Below, piece after piece: positions 27,275 to 36,595 of a stretch of 64,000 bases of DNA. Numbering within the stretch: the stretch's first letter is position 1; every line of letters starts with the position of its first letter. The stretch is from Hallella multisaccharivorax DSM 17128 (GTDB lineage Bacteria > Bacteroidota > Bacteroidia > Bacteroidales > Bacteroidaceae): the NCBI RefSeq assembly GCF_000218235.1, contig NZ_GL945017.1:746040-810039 (forward strand). The letters are read 5' to 3'. The notes under the pieces were generated by a model. That model saw only the letters and a program-made list of their open reading frames with translations, had not been told where the DNA came from and searched no databases. Position numbers and translations under genes: made by a program.

Positions 27275-28327
27275 ATGAAAAAGAAAACATCAGTCTTCAC
27301 CGTACTTTTTGTACTGTTTTCAGTTCTATCATTAGTTGCAAAGCCTAAGATCCGCATCATCGCTACAGGCGGTACGATTGCGGGCGTGAGCCAGAGTGCC
27401 ACTTCCTCGGCCTATGGTGCCGGACAGGTGGGCATCCAGACACTTATTGAGGCTGTACCTCAGATTAAAGACCTGGCCGACGTGAGCGGCGAGCAGCTTG
27501 TCAATATCGGCTCTCAGGATATGAACGACCAGGTGTGGCTCAAGCTTGCCCGCCGCATCAATGAGCTGCTCAACAACGAGGGCTACGACGGCGTGCTCGT
27601 GACCCACGGCACCGATACCATGGAGGAGACGGCCTACTTCCTCTCGCTCACCGTCCACAGTGACAAACCCGTGGTGCTGGTAGGTTCCATGCGTCCTTCT
27701 ACAGCCATCTCTGCCGATGGCCCTGCCAATATCTACAATGGCGTGGCGACAATCGTTGATCCGTCGTCGAAAGGTCATGGCGTGATGGTCTGCATGAACA
27801 ATGAGCTTTTCGACGCCAAGTCAGTCATCAAGACTCATACCACCGACTGTGCCACATTCAAGGGTGGCCTCTTCGGTGAGCTTGGCTATGTCTACAATGG
27901 CAAGCCCGTCTATCTACACAAGAGCATCTTCAAGCAGGGCCCAGCCTCAGAGTTCAATGTCGACAACCTCACCGAACTGCCCAAGGTGGGCATTGTCTAT
28001 GGCTATGCCAACTGTTCACCGCTGCCTATGCAGGCGTTTGTCAATGCTAAGTTCGACGGCATCGTCCTGGCCGGTGTCGGCGACGGCAACTTCTATAAGG
28101 ACGTCTTCGATGTGGCGCTCCAGGCACGCAAGCAGGGCATACAGATCGTGCGATCCAGCCGTGTACCTTACGGCCCTACTAACCTCAACGGTGAGGTCGA
28201 CGACGCCAAGTATCAGTTTATTGCTTCGCTGAACCTCAATCCGCAAAAGGCACGCGTACTCCTCATGTTAGCCCTTACCAAGACGAAGGACTGGCAGAAG
28301 ATACAGCAATATTTTGAGGAGTATTAA
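27275..28327 (+). CDS. ansB: L-asparaginase, type II (periplasmic)
   Basis: This 350-residue enzyme has a signal peptide (MKKKTSVFTVLFVLFSVLSL). The first catalytic Thr is in IRIIATGGTIAGVSQ and the second triad in VLVTHGTDTMEETAYFL. It hydrolyses asparagine to aspartate and ammonia in the periplasm. It sits 81 nt after the C4-dicarboxylate transporter gene and before a porin and aspartase, forming a logical asparagine-to-fumarate route. Confidence 0.94.
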   Translation: MKKKTSVFTVLFVLFSVLSLVAKPKIRIIATGGTIAGVSQSATSSAYGAGQVGIQTLIEAVPQIKDLADVSGEQLVNIGSQDMNDQVWLKLARRINELLNNEGYDGVLVTHGTDTMEETAYFLSLTVHSDKPVVLVGSMRPSTAISADGPANIYNGVATIVDPSSKGHGVMVCMNNELFDAKSVIKTHTTDCATFKGGLFGELGYVYNGKPVYLHKSIFKQGPASEFNVDNLTELPKVGIVYGYANCSPLPMQAFVNAKFDGIVLAGVGDGNFYKDVFDVALQARKQGIQIVRSSRVPYGPTNLNGEVDDAKYQFIASLNLNPQKARVLLMLALTKTKDWQKIQQYFEEY

Positions 28328-28401
28328 GAACTTGTGGAAAACTGTGCTGGGGGGGGTATATCCCCGTGTATGATCAAAAGAAAAATAAAAACTGCAACAC
28401 T

Positions 28402-29610
28402 ATGAAAAAAAACATATTTCTTACCATTGCTATCGGTCTGCCTATAGCGGCCTTTGCCCAAGGTAACAATACGGGTATGGGTGGTGCTGATGGTAACTAT
28501 GAGAGCCTTGCCCACCGCGTGTTCAATTTGGAGAAGAAAACCGATGCCTTTAATGTTTATTTCAACTATGCTTCGAGTTTTCAGGAACTGGACGACGGTG
28601 ACCGATGGACTTCATCGTTCAAGAATAAGCAGGCGCGCATAGAAATCAAGGGCAACATCACCGACAAGTTGTCTTACCGCTTCCGTCACCGTCTGAACAA
28701 GAACAATACCGCACAGAGTGAGGACAACTTCGCCAAGGCCACCGACATCCTGATGGTGGGCTATCAGCTCACGCCGAAAGTAGGCATCCAGGGCGGTAAG
28801 ATGTGCCAGAACTGGGGTGGCTTCGAGTTCGACGAAAATCCTATGTATATCTATCAATACTCGGATATGGTGGACAACATGGATAACTTCATGGCGGGAG
28901 TGAACCTCTCCATCAAACCCGTACCGACGCAGGAGATAGCCGTCAACGTAACTGACGCCTACAACAACAAGTTCGCCGATGAGTACGGCTCCGGCGCAAA
29001 GTCCCTTGAGAAGGGTAGTGGCACGCGCCGCCTCGAGGCTGCCAATCATCCGCTCACTTATATTGCCTTGTGGAGCGGCAGCTTCTTCGGCGACAGGCTG
29101 CAGACGCGTTGGTCTTACGGCATCCAGACACAGGCCAGGCATAAATACAGCCGCATGGTAGTGCTCGGACAGAAGCTCAACCTCCCCACTGTGCAGTGGT
29201 ATGTCGACTACATGGGGGCCTTCGACGGCCTTGACCGGTTACGCATCGCCTCCTCGGAAGGGACTTCCTTCCTGAATGCCAATGGTGCCAACTACTTTAG
29301 TGATGTGCACTATAACTCTCTGATAACCAAACTCAACTGGCAGTTCGCTCCACAGTGGAACCTGATGCTGAAAGGCACCTATGAGACGGCCAGCGTGTCG
29401 GGGCAGGAAGAGTGGAAAAACTATCGCAAGTCGATGATGTATCTGGCCAGTGTGGAGTATTATCCCGTGAAGTCGCAAGACTTCCGTGTCTTCCTCGCTT
29501 ATCTTGGCAGGCACTACAACTACAGTGACAAGGTAGCGAAATATGGACTTGACGACCACAGCACCAACCGCATTGAGCTGGGCTTTATGTACCGTATCAA
29601 AGCATTCTGA
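28402..29610 (+). CDS. Porin of the phosphate-selective OprO/OprP-like family
   Basis: The protein has 402 residues. I chose ATG 28402 rather than 28366 because it opens a proper signal peptide (MKKNIFLTIAIGLPIAAFAQ). The mature part has a short coiled segment (ESLAHRVFNLEKKTDAF), typical of trimeric porins of Bacteroidetes. Antiparallel strands with aromatic girdles follow, ending in the outer-membrane terminal strand NRIELGFMYRIKAF. Its position between asparaginase and aspartase suggests it admits amino acids or dicarboxylates, despite the family name. Confidence 0.8.
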   Translation: MKKNIFLTIAIGLPIAAFAQGNNTGMGGADGNYESLAHRVFNLEKKTDAFNVYFNYASSFQELDDGDRWTSSFKNKQARIEIKGNITDKLSYRFRHRLNKNNTAQSEDNFAKATDILMVGYQLTPKVGIQGGKMCQNWGGFEFDENPMYIYQYSDMVDNMDNFMAGVNLSIKPVPTQEIAVNVTDAYNNKFADEYGSGAKSLEKGSGTRRLEAANHPLTYIALWSGSFFGDRLQTRWSYGIQTQARHKYSRMVVLGQKLNLPTVQWYVDYMGAFDGLDRLRIASSEGTSFLNANGANYFSDVHYNSLITKLNWQFAPQWNLMLKGTYETASVSGQEEWKNYRKSMMYLASVEYYPVKSQDFRVFLAYLGRHYNYSDKVAKYGLDDHSTNRIELGFMYRIKAF

Positions 29611-29636
29611 TTATAAATATCAAACATAAAACAATT

Positions 29637-31070
29637 ATGGAAGAGAAGAATTATCGTATCGAGTCCGACCTGTTAGGCGAGCTCAAAGTGCCCGCGGCGG
29701 CTTATTACGGCGTCCAGACACAGCGCGCGCTGAACAACTATCACATCTCTCGTAAGCGCATGCGCGACTATCCTGACTACGTCGTCGCCATCGCCTACGT
29801 CAAGCTCGCCGCCATCCAGACCAACCATGCCTTAGGTGTTATCAACGACGAGATCAGCGGTGCCATTGAGCAGGCCTGCAAGGAGCTCATCGACGGCAAG
29901 CTGCACGACCAGTTTCCCGTCGACATGATGCAGGGCGGTGCCGGCACCTCAGTCAACATGAATGCCAATGAGGTCATTGCCAATCGCGCCTTGGAGATTA
30001 TGGGCCACAAGAAAGGCGAATACCAGTACTGCTACCCCAACGACCACGTCAACTGCGGACAGTCGACCAACGATGTTTACCCCACGACGATCCGTCTGGC
30101 TGTCATCCGCCTCAACAAGCAGCTTGTGGCCAGCCTCACGGGGCTCATCAGCTCCTTGCGCTACAAGGCTGACGAGTTCAAGGAAGCCATCAAGATGGGG
30201 CGCACGCAGTTGCAAGATGCCGTGCCGATGACCTTCGGACAGGAGTTCAACGCCTACGCTGACAACCTCGAAGAGGAGCTGCTCAACCTGGAACGCAACG
30301 TCAAGCTGCTGCACGAGATCAATATGGGCGGTACGGCCATTGGGACAGGCCTCAATGCCGTGCCGGGCTTTGCCAAGCTTTGCGCCGCCAACCTCAGCCG
30401 TCTCACCGGTGAGAACTTCATTTCCTCACCCGACCTCGTGGAGGCTACACCGGATACGGGTGCCTACGTGAGTTACTCCTCGGCCCTGAAGCGTCTCGCT
30501 GTGAAGCTCTCCAAGTTCTGCAACGACCTTCGTCTCATGGCCTCCGGACCGCGCTGTGGACTGCACGAGATCAACCTCCCCGCTATGGCTCCGGGCTCCA
30601 GCATTATGCCGGGAAAGGTGAATCCCGTCATTCCTGAGGTCGTCAATCAGACTTGCTTCAAGGTCATTGGCAACGACACCACCATCACTTTCGCCGCCGA
30701 AGCCGGACAATTGGAGCTTAACGTCATGGAGCCTGTCATCACCGAGTGTCTCTTTGAAAGCGAGATATGGCTCAGCAATGCCCTTGACACTCTCACCGAG
30801 AAGTGCGTGCTCGGCATTACCGTCAACAAGGAGCATTGTATTGACATGGTGAAGCACTCCATCGGCATCGTCACCGCCCTCAATCCCTACATTGGTTACA
30901 AGAATAGTACCAAGGTGGCCAAGGAGGCCTTCGACGCCGGCAAGTCGGTTTATGATGTCGTTTTAGAGAAAGAACTGATGACAAAGGAAGAGCTCGACAA
31001 CGCACTCGATCCGAAGAACATGCTTCAGGGGCACAAGTTCTCTTACAAGGATCGTGATCCGGAGAAGTAA
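29637..31070 (+). CDS. aspA: Aspartate ammonia-lyase
   Basis: This 477-residue member of the fumarase/aspartase superfamily starts YRIESDLLGELKVPAAAYYG. It has NVNEVIANRA-like NMNANEVIANRALEIMGHKK and the signature GSSIMPGKVNPVIPEVVNQ near residues 320-338, whose loop holds the catalytic Ser. It converts aspartate to fumarate and ammonia. It begins 26 nt after the porin gene. Fumarate can then be reduced to succinate and exported by the Dcu carrier encoded upstream. Confidence 0.94.
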   Translation: MEEKNYRIESDLLGELKVPAAAYYGVQTQRALNNYHISRKRMRDYPDYVVAIAYVKLAAIQTNHALGVINDEISGAIEQACKELIDGKLHDQFPVDMMQGGAGTSVNMNANEVIANRALEIMGHKKGEYQYCYPNDHVNCGQSTNDVYPTTIRLAVIRLNKQLVASLTGLISSLRYKADEFKEAIKMGRTQLQDAVPMTFGQEFNAYADNLEEELLNLERNVKLLHEINMGGTAIGTGLNAVPGFAKLCAANLSRLTGENFISSPDLVEATPDTGAYVSYSSALKRLAVKLSKFCNDLRLMASGPRCGLHEINLPAMAPGSSIMPGKVNPVIPEVVNQTCFKVIGNDTTITFAAEAGQLELNVMEPVITECLFESEIWLSNALDTLTEKCVLGITVNKEHCIDMVKHSIGIVTALNPYIGYKNSTKVAKEAFDAGKSVYDVVLEKELMTKEELDNALDPKNMLQGHKFSYKDRDPEK

Positions 31071-31163
31071 TCAGCGGTAGCGAGCCTTTCCGTCTCTTTC
31101 TTTATATGAGAAGGAGGCGGAGAGACCCCGTCACAGAGCCTCTCAAATAGTATAAACAGCAGG

Positions 31164-31240
31164 GGCGGCCCCTGTGGCCGTTCGCAGTCGTGAGGTAAAG
31201 CGTTTATCCTGACTGCGGGTGGTCACAGGGACCGCCTTTT
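31164..31240 (+). terminator. Long composite hairpin downstream of aspA
   Basis: GGCGGCCCCTGTGGCC (31164-31179) pairs with GGTCACAGGGACCGCC (31221-31236), with one mismatch and one wobble. Inside it CGCAGTC (31183-31189) pairs with GACTGCG (31211-31217), and AGGTAAA with TTTATCCT closes to a GCG tip. TTTT follows at 31237. The whole 77-nt segment can fold as one rod, much longer than a usual terminator, and ends the C4 operon 93 nt past the aspA stop. Confidence 0.65.
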
Positions 31241-31322
31241 CATTGATACCGGCCACAACCGGCATCAAGATGTATGATATGTGCCTGCTAACCTTTTGAA
31301 GAAAGAAACGACAAAGACATGG

Positions 31323-31461
31323 GCAATGCGTCAACGGCGTAAAGGCGATGCGTCAACGGCGTAAAGGCAACGCGTCAACGGCGTAAAGGCGATGCGTCAA
31401 CGGTGTAAAGGCAACGCGTCAACGGTGTAAAGGCAACGCGTTAACGGTGTAAAGGCAACGG
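31323..31461. repeat. 22-bp tandem repeat array A (six units)
   Basis: Six consecutive 22-bp units run from 31323 to 31454, with 7 bases of a seventh. The unit core on the plus strand is GTAAAGGCAATGC, varying to GCGATGC or GCAACGC, followed by GTCAACGGCGTAAAG. Units 1-3 carry CGGCG and units 4-6 carry CGGTG. No spacers are present. The array lies between aspA and a SusD remnant and encodes nothing convincing. Confidence 0.9.
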
Positions 31462-31549
31462 CCGTCTTGAGAGCTTGAGTCTCTATTAACGATTGTTGCG
31501 TTTACTTCAAGATAAATATCCCTTTATCAGATGGATGAAATGTTAAACC

Positions 31550-32080
31550 ATGAACTCTGCTGGACGGGCTACTAAGGGGTTGATGTTCAATCGTGCACGT
31601 GCAACGGGCTATCTTTATTCGACCAGCTATGTCTTCGGATACCAGCAGTTCAAGTTGCGCGCTGCCTTTCTCCCTGGAGGTGGCTCTTTCAACCTTTTCC
31701 GTTCTGCAGAGATGTACTACATCCAGGCTGAGGCTCTTTGTCATTTAGGTAAGGATGCCGAGGCCCAGCAGCTACTCTACGATGTCGTGCATCCCTATGA
31801 TGCCACCTTCCAGCAACCTGATAAAACGGGTGACGACCTGCTTAAAGAGGTGAAGCTCTATCGGCGTTTTGACCTCTTCGGAGAAGGCCTCGACTGGACC
31901 GACTGCAAGCGATGGAAGCAGGATATCTCGCGCAAAGCGCTTAATGTCAAGGCTGGACTGAAGTCGCCAGGAAGCTTTCACTCCACATTCGCTATCACCA
32001 TTCCCGCTGACGACGACACGCGTTGGATCTGGGCTATCCCCAACAAGGAGACCGATTATAACTCGGCACTGAAAGAATGA
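31550..32080 (+). pseudogene. SusD/RagB C-terminal fragment
   Basis: The 176 residues match only the C-terminal third of a SusD-like protein: FNLFRSAEMYYIQAEALCHL, YRRFDLFGEGLDWTDCKRW and the closing RWIWAIPNKETDYNSA. SusD proteins usually have 500-650 residues with a lipobox, both missing here. No SusC remnant lies upstream; instead there is the 22-bp repeat array. It is a leftover from a deleted glycan locus. The ATG at 31550 may not be used. Bases 32081-32338 downstream hold no gene I can support. Confidence 0.75.
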
Positions 32081-32338
32081 AAACTATTTATGGCCCGTGT
32101 TGATTTGTGTGGATAACTATTTGGCAGTATGGCATATAGTCTTGCAGCCATAGATACTCTGATTGATGTGGACCATGATGTAGAATCCGGTGCTGCGGAG
32201 GTGATTCCAACAAACATAGCCTCTTTGGACTGACCCATAAAGGTGTTTTCGTGGAAATTGAGTTGAAGTAACTTCAAAGGATGCCGTGAAAATGCAAAAT
32301 TATTGCTAACTTTGCCAACAGAATACTCTAACGCAATT

Positions 32339-33430
32339 ATGGGAAAAGTAATACTCACCGGCGACCGTCCCACTGGCCGCCTCCACCTTGGACACTATGT
32401 AGGAAGCCTGCGCCGCCGCGTAGAGCTTCAAAATCAGGGAGATTTTGATCGCATGTTTGTCTTCATGGCCGACGTGCAGGCTCTTACTGATAACGCCTCC
32501 AATCCTGACAAGATACGCGAGAACATCGTCAATGTGGCACTCGACTATCTTTCTGCGGGTCTCGACCCAGACAAGTGCACGCTTTACGTGCAGAGTCGTA
32601 TTCCCGAACTCGCCGAATTGACCACCTATCTGATGAATATCGTTTCCGTGAGCCGTGTGCAGCGCAACCCCACGGTAAAGACAGAGGTGAAGCTTCGTGG
32701 CTTCGAGAACGACTCCATCCCGTTGGGATTCTTCTGCTATCCCGTCTCGCAGGCTGCGGATATCGCTGCTTTCAAGGCCACGACAGTGCCTGCCGGAGAG
32801 GATCAGGAGCCAATGCTGGAGCTTACACGTGAGCTGGTCAACCGTTTCAACAATATCTATGCGCCCGTGCTTGTGGAGCCGCAAATCATGCTGCCGGAGA
32901 ACGCAACGGCGCGACGTCTGCCTGGCACCGACGGCAAGGAGAAGATGTCAAAGAGCCTTGGTAACTGTATCTATCTTTCCGATGACGCCGATACGGTGTG
33001 GAAACAAGTGAAGGGTATGTACACTGACCCCGCACATCTCAATGTCTCTGACCCTGGGCATGTGGAGGGTAACGCTGTGTTCACCTATCTTGATGCGTTT
33101 GCCACCGATCAGGATTTTGCTGATTTCTGGCCGGAGTTTAATAATCTTGATGAACTCAAAGCGGCGTATGAGCACGGCGGAATCGGTGATATGAAGTGCA
33201 AGAAATTGCTCAACAATGTCATCAATCGTATGCTTGACCCCATCCGTGCACGCCGTGCAGAGTATGAGAAAGATATTCCTGAGATTTTCAATATTCTTAG
33301 AAAGGGCTCTGAGAATGCCCGTGAGGTGGCTGCACAGACCATGGACGAGGTGCGTAGGGCGATGCGCATCGACTATTTTGAGGATGAGGAGCTGATTAAA
33401 GAACAGACGGAAAAGTTTAGGAATAAATAA
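32339..33430 (+). CDS. trpS: Tryptophanyl-tRNA synthetase
   Basis: This 363-residue class I synthetase has its HIGH-type motif in TGRLHLGHYVGSL and KMSKS in GKEKMSKSLGN. I chose ATG 32339 because the family begins with the MGKVILTGDRPTGR segment, and because TAACTTTG (32307-32314), a -7 box, lies 24 nt upstream. It charges tRNA-Trp. The C-terminal helical part is complete (LIKEQTEKFRNK). Confidence 0.95.
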   Translation: MGKVILTGDRPTGRLHLGHYVGSLRRRVELQNQGDFDRMFVFMADVQALTDNASNPDKIRENIVNVALDYLSAGLDPDKCTLYVQSRIPELAELTTYLMNIVSVSRVQRNPTVKTEVKLRGFENDSIPLGFFCYPVSQAADIAAFKATTVPAGEDQEPMLELTRELVNRFNNIYAPVLVEPQIMLPENATARRLPGTDGKEKMSKSLGNCIYLSDDADTVWKQVKGMYTDPAHLNVSDPGHVEGNAVFTYLDAFATDQDFADFWPEFNNLDELKAAYEHGGIGDMKCKKLLNNVINRMLDPIRARRAEYEKDIPEIFNILRKGSENAREVAAQTMDEVRRAMRIDYFEDEELIKEQTEKFRNK

Positions 33431-33514
33431 GAAGTCTTGGAGTCAAAGGAAGTGTTGGAGTTCTGAATCCCCAAGAACTCTTGAGCTTCCCAAGACGGAT
33501 TGTTCTTATAAATA

Positions 33515-34750
33515 ATGATGCAAGACTACGAAATCATGGCGCCGGTAGGTAGCCGCGAGTCGCTCGCAGCTGCTATTCAGGCGGGAGCCGACTCCGTTTA
33601 CTTTGGTGTCGGACAGCTCAACATGCGGTCACACTCAGCCAATCATTTTGATCTCAACGACCTCGATTATATTGTCGCTTCCTGTCGGGAGTACGGCATC
33701 AAGACCTATCTCACCGTCAACACCATTATCTATGATGAGGATGTGGAGGCTATGCACACTATCGTTGACGCTGCTGTAAAGGCAGGTGTGTCAGCTGTCA
33801 TTGCATCCGATGTGGCGGTGATGGCTTATTGCCGCAAGAAAGGCATGGAGGTGCACCTCTCCACACAGCTTAATATAAGCAATGTGGAGGCGTTGAAGTT
33901 TTATGCCCAGTTTGCCGATGTCAGTGTATTGGCACGTGAGCTTAACATGACGCAGGTGAGGCATATCCACGACGAGATCGTGCGGCAACATATCTGCGGT
34001 CCGTTGGGCAGTCCTATTCGCATTGAGATGTTCTGCCACGGTGCCCTTTGTATGGCTGTGTCGGGCAAGTGTTATATGAGTCTGCATGCTGCCAACCGCT
34101 CCGCTAACCGTGGACGGTGCGTACAGATATGCCGGCGTAGCTATACAGTGACCGACAATGAGACTGGTAATCAGCTTGAGATAGACAACAAGTACATCAT
34201 GAGTCCGAAGGACTTGAAGACCATCCGTTTTATCGACAAGATGATGCAAGCAGGCGTTCGGGTATTCAAGATAGAGGGTCGCGCTCGCGGCCCTGAATAT
34301 GTCTATACGGTCGTGACCTGCTACAAGGAGGCTATCCGTAGCGTGCTTGATGGCACATTCACCGAAGAGAAGAAGACTGCGTGGGATAATCGTCTCGCCA
34401 CCGTCTTCAACCGAGGCTTCTGGGATGGCTATTATCAAGGGCAGACGATGGGCGAATGGAACAATCAGTATGGCTCACTCGCTACGGAGAAAAAGACGCT
34501 CGTGGGCAGGGTGAATAAGTATTTCAGTCGCCTCAGTGTTGGGGAGATTGCTGTTCAGGCCAGCACCTTTAAGAAAGGCGACCGCCTGCTCATCACTGGG
34601 CCGACGACAGGAGCCATGTATCTCAACGCCACGGAGATTCACGATGACAATGGCACAATTGAGGAGACCGTACAGCACACGCTCGTCTCGGTGCCCGTGC
34701 CGAACAAAGTGAGACTCAATGACAAGGTGTTCAGAATAGATAAGATATGA
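33515..34750 (+). CDS. Peptidase U32 family protein, possible tRNA hydroxylation factor
   Basis: This 411-residue protein starts MMQDYEIMAPVGSRESLAAA. It carries the U32 signature EMFCHGALCMAVSGKCYMS near residues 170-188, with the conserved cysteines that continue in RGRCVQICRRSY. Members were first called collagenase-like proteases; TrhP-type members are needed for 5-hydroxyuridine formation at tRNA position 34. The neighbours (sufE, a SpoU methyltransferase) favour a tRNA or Fe-S related role over proteolysis. The stop overlaps the sufE start by 4 nt (ATGA). Confidence 0.85.
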   Translation: MMQDYEIMAPVGSRESLAAAIQAGADSVYFGVGQLNMRSHSANHFDLNDLDYIVASCREYGIKTYLTVNTIIYDEDVEAMHTIVDAAVKAGVSAVIASDVAVMAYCRKKGMEVHLSTQLNISNVEALKFYAQFADVSVLARELNMTQVRHIHDEIVRQHICGPLGSPIRIEMFCHGALCMAVSGKCYMSLHAANRSANRGRCVQICRRSYTVTDNETGNQLEIDNKYIMSPKDLKTIRFIDKMMQAGVRVFKIEGRARGPEYVYTVVTCYKEAIRSVLDGTFTEEKKTAWDNRLATVFNRGFWDGYYQGQTMGEWNNQYGSLATEKKTLVGRVNKYFSRLSVGEIAVQASTFKKGDRLLITGPTTGAMYLNATEIHDDNGTIEETVQHTLVSVPVPNKVRLNDKVFRIDKI

Positions 34751-35181
34751 AATCAATTAATGAATTGCAGGATGAGGTCATTGCGGAGTTTAGTGACTTC
34801 GATGACTGGATGGACAGATACCAGATGCTCATCGACTTAGGCAACGACCTCGATGCGCTAAGCGACAAATACAAGACAGAGCAGAATCTCATCGATGGCT
34901 GCCAAAGTCGAGTGTGGCTACAGTGCGACGATGTGGATGGCAGGCTCGTGTTTACTGCTGATAGTGACGCGTTGATAGTGAAAGGCATCATCGCTTTGCT
35001 CATTCAAGTGCTCAGCGGCCACACACCGAAGGAAATACTTGATGCCGACCTTTATTTTATCGATAGGATTGGCTTGCGTGAGCATCTCTCGCCCACCCGC
35101 AGCAACGGACTGTTGGCGATGGTGAAGCAGATCAAGGCTTACGCGCTCGCCTATGAGGCAAAAGAGCATGAGAAAGCTTAA
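34747..35181 (+). CDS. SufE-family cysteine desulfuration protein
   Basis: This 144-residue protein has the SufE fold, starting INELQDEVIAEFSDFDDWMD. The sulfur-accepting Cys52 lies in LIDGCQSRVWL. SufE accepts sulfane sulfur from the desulfurase SufS for Fe-S cluster assembly. Its start overlaps the U32 gene (ATGA), and its end overlaps the next gene by 14 nt, so the four genes from 33515 to 36564 are almost certainly one operon. No sufBCDS genes are in the window. Confidence 0.93.
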   Translation: MKSINELQDEVIAEFSDFDDWMDRYQMLIDLGNDLDALSDKYKTEQNLIDGCQSRVWLQCDDVDGRLVFTADSDALIVKGIIALLIQVLSGHTPKEILDADLYFIDRIGLREHLSPTRSNGLLAMVKQIKAYALAYEAKEHEKA

Positions 35182-35695
35182 GACCGCAGAGATGCACCGG
35201 CTGAGTATCGAAGAGTTTAAGGCAGCGAAGAAATTGCCACTCATCGTAGTGCTCGACAATGTGCGTTCGCTCTATAATGTGGGTAGTGTCTTTCGCTCTG
35301 CCGATGCTTTCCGTGTGGAAGCGATATGGCTTTGTGGCGTGACGGGATGCCCGCCTAACGCTGAGATCCATAAGACAGCACTCGGAGGTGAGGACAGTGT
35401 GGCTTGGCGGTATTTTAAGGATACGGACGAGGCTGTGCGTGAGCTGCATGCTGAAGGCCGCTTCGTGTGGAGTGTGGAGCAGGTAGAAGGTTCAACGAAA
35501 CTTCAGCAACTCAAGTTGTCGCCAGATGTGTCTGCTGCAGTCATTCTTGGTAATGAGGTGAAAGGCGTGCAGCAAAGTGTTGTCGACATGAGTGACGGCT
35601 GTCTGGAGATACCACAGTTTGGCACTAAGCACAGCCTGAACGTGAGCACCACGGCCGGCATTGTGATATGGGAATTTGCAAGACGCTTTTTATGA
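35168..35695 (+). CDS. SpoU/TrmH-family RNA 2'-O-methyltransferase
   Basis: The protein has 175 residues (180 if ATG 35153 is used; both starts overlap sufE). SPOUT motifs are visible: VVLDNVRSLYNVGSVFRSAD, AAVILGNEVKGVQQSVV and IPQFGTKHSLNVSTTAGIVI, which form the trefoil knot and SAM pocket. It should methylate a ribose in tRNA or rRNA. It lacks the N-terminal extension of rRNA methyltransferases such as RlmB, so a TrmH-like tRNA role is plausible. It overlaps the next gene by ATGA. Confidence 0.9.
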   Translation: MRKLKTAEMHRLSIEEFKAAKKLPLIVVLDNVRSLYNVGSVFRSADAFRVEAIWLCGVTGCPPNAEIHKTALGGEDSVAWRYFKDTDEAVRELHAEGRFVWSVEQVEGSTKLQQLKLSPDVSAAVILGNEVKGVQQSVVDMSDGCLEIPQFGTKHSLNVSTTAGIVIWEFARRFL

Positions 35696-36564
35696 AATAC
35701 GATATTTGTAGCATCGGGCACATCACCCGCGACAAGATTGTCACACCGGATAATACTGTTTATATGGCAGGTGGTACCGCTTTCTATATGACTTATGGCA
35801 TGAGTCATTTGCCGCGGAAGGTAAGTTATCAACTTGTCACCAAGGTTGGCGATGAGAGTCGCGAGGATATTGGGAAAATCAGGTCATTGGGTTTTGATAC
35901 CCTCTGCTATCCGAGTCGCCACACCGTTTTCTTTGAGAATATCTATGGTGCCAACTCCAATGACCGTCGGCAACGGGTGCGGGCCAAGGCAGACCCCTTC
36001 ACATTGGAAGACGTGAGGAATCTTAATGCTAAGGTCTTTCATCTTGGTTCGCTTCTTTCGGATGACTTCTCTCCGGAGGTTGTGGAGTATCTTTCCACAA
36101 AGGGTACAATATCTATAGATGTGCAGGGCTATCTGCGTGAGGTTGTCGGAGAGAAGGTATATGCCGTTGATTGGAAAGACAAGGAGCGCGTGCTGCATTG
36201 CACTGGTATCTTGAAGCTTAACGAAAGCGAGATGGTAGCAATTGCAGGGAGCCGTGACACCCATGAAGTTGGTCAGAAACTTGGTGCGTACGGTGTGAAG
36301 GAAGTCGTCATGACGTTAGGAAGCTACGGAACTGTGATCTATGCAGGCGGCTATTTCTATGATATCCCTGCTTTCAAGCCGCGTAAGGTAGTCGATGTCA
36401 CGGGTTGTGGTGATACCTTTTCCACCGGTTATCTTTGGTGCCGCGCCCAAGACATGGATATTGAATCGTCTGGACGCTTTGCTGCGGCAATGTGCACACT
36501 CAAGTTAGAACATTCCGGTCCTTTTAGTGGCAGCATAGAGGATATTCTACAAATTGAATTTTAA
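35692..36564 (+). CDS. PfkB-family carbohydrate kinase
   Basis: This 290-residue protein has its start fixed by the ATGA overlap at 35692 and by MKYDICSIGHITRDKIVTPD, the usual ribokinase opening. The N-terminal sugar-binding GG is in MAGGTAFYM. The C-terminal ATP/anion-hole motif is VVDVTGCGDTFSTGYL, with catalytic Asp in GCGD. The substrate is unknown. Sequence such as TLGSYGTVIYAGGYFYDIPA resembles generic sugar or nucleoside kinases. It is the last gene of a four-gene operon, followed by a clear terminator. Confidence 0.88.
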   Translation: MKYDICSIGHITRDKIVTPDNTVYMAGGTAFYMTYGMSHLPRKVSYQLVTKVGDESREDIGKIRSLGFDTLCYPSRHTVFFENIYGANSNDRRQRVRAKADPFTLEDVRNLNAKVFHLGSLLSDDFSPEVVEYLSTKGTISIDVQGYLREVVGEKVYAVDWKDKERVLHCTGILKLNESEMVAIAGSRDTHEVGQKLGAYGVKEVVMTLGSYGTVIYAGGYFYDIPAFKPRKVVDVTGCGDTFSTGYLWCRAQDMDIESSGRFAAAMCTLKLEHSGPFSGSIEDILQIEF

Positions 36565-36592
36565 GGAAGGAAGTCAGCTCCTTCCTTTTTTT
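36565..36592 (+). terminator. Intrinsic terminator after the pfkB-family gene
   Basis: GGAAGGA (36565-36571) pairs with TCCTTCC (36579-36585), followed by seven Ts. It separates convergent operons. Confidence 0.9.
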
Positions 36593-36595
36593 ATT

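Noticed and set aside
31323-31461. CRISPR array
   Set aside because: The units abut without spacers, are 22 bp long, and no cas genes are present. The same holds for 45114-45240 and 51107-51212.
32081-32338. Minus-strand frame before trpS
   Set aside because: No family resemblance, no start signals; overlaps the trpS promoter region.
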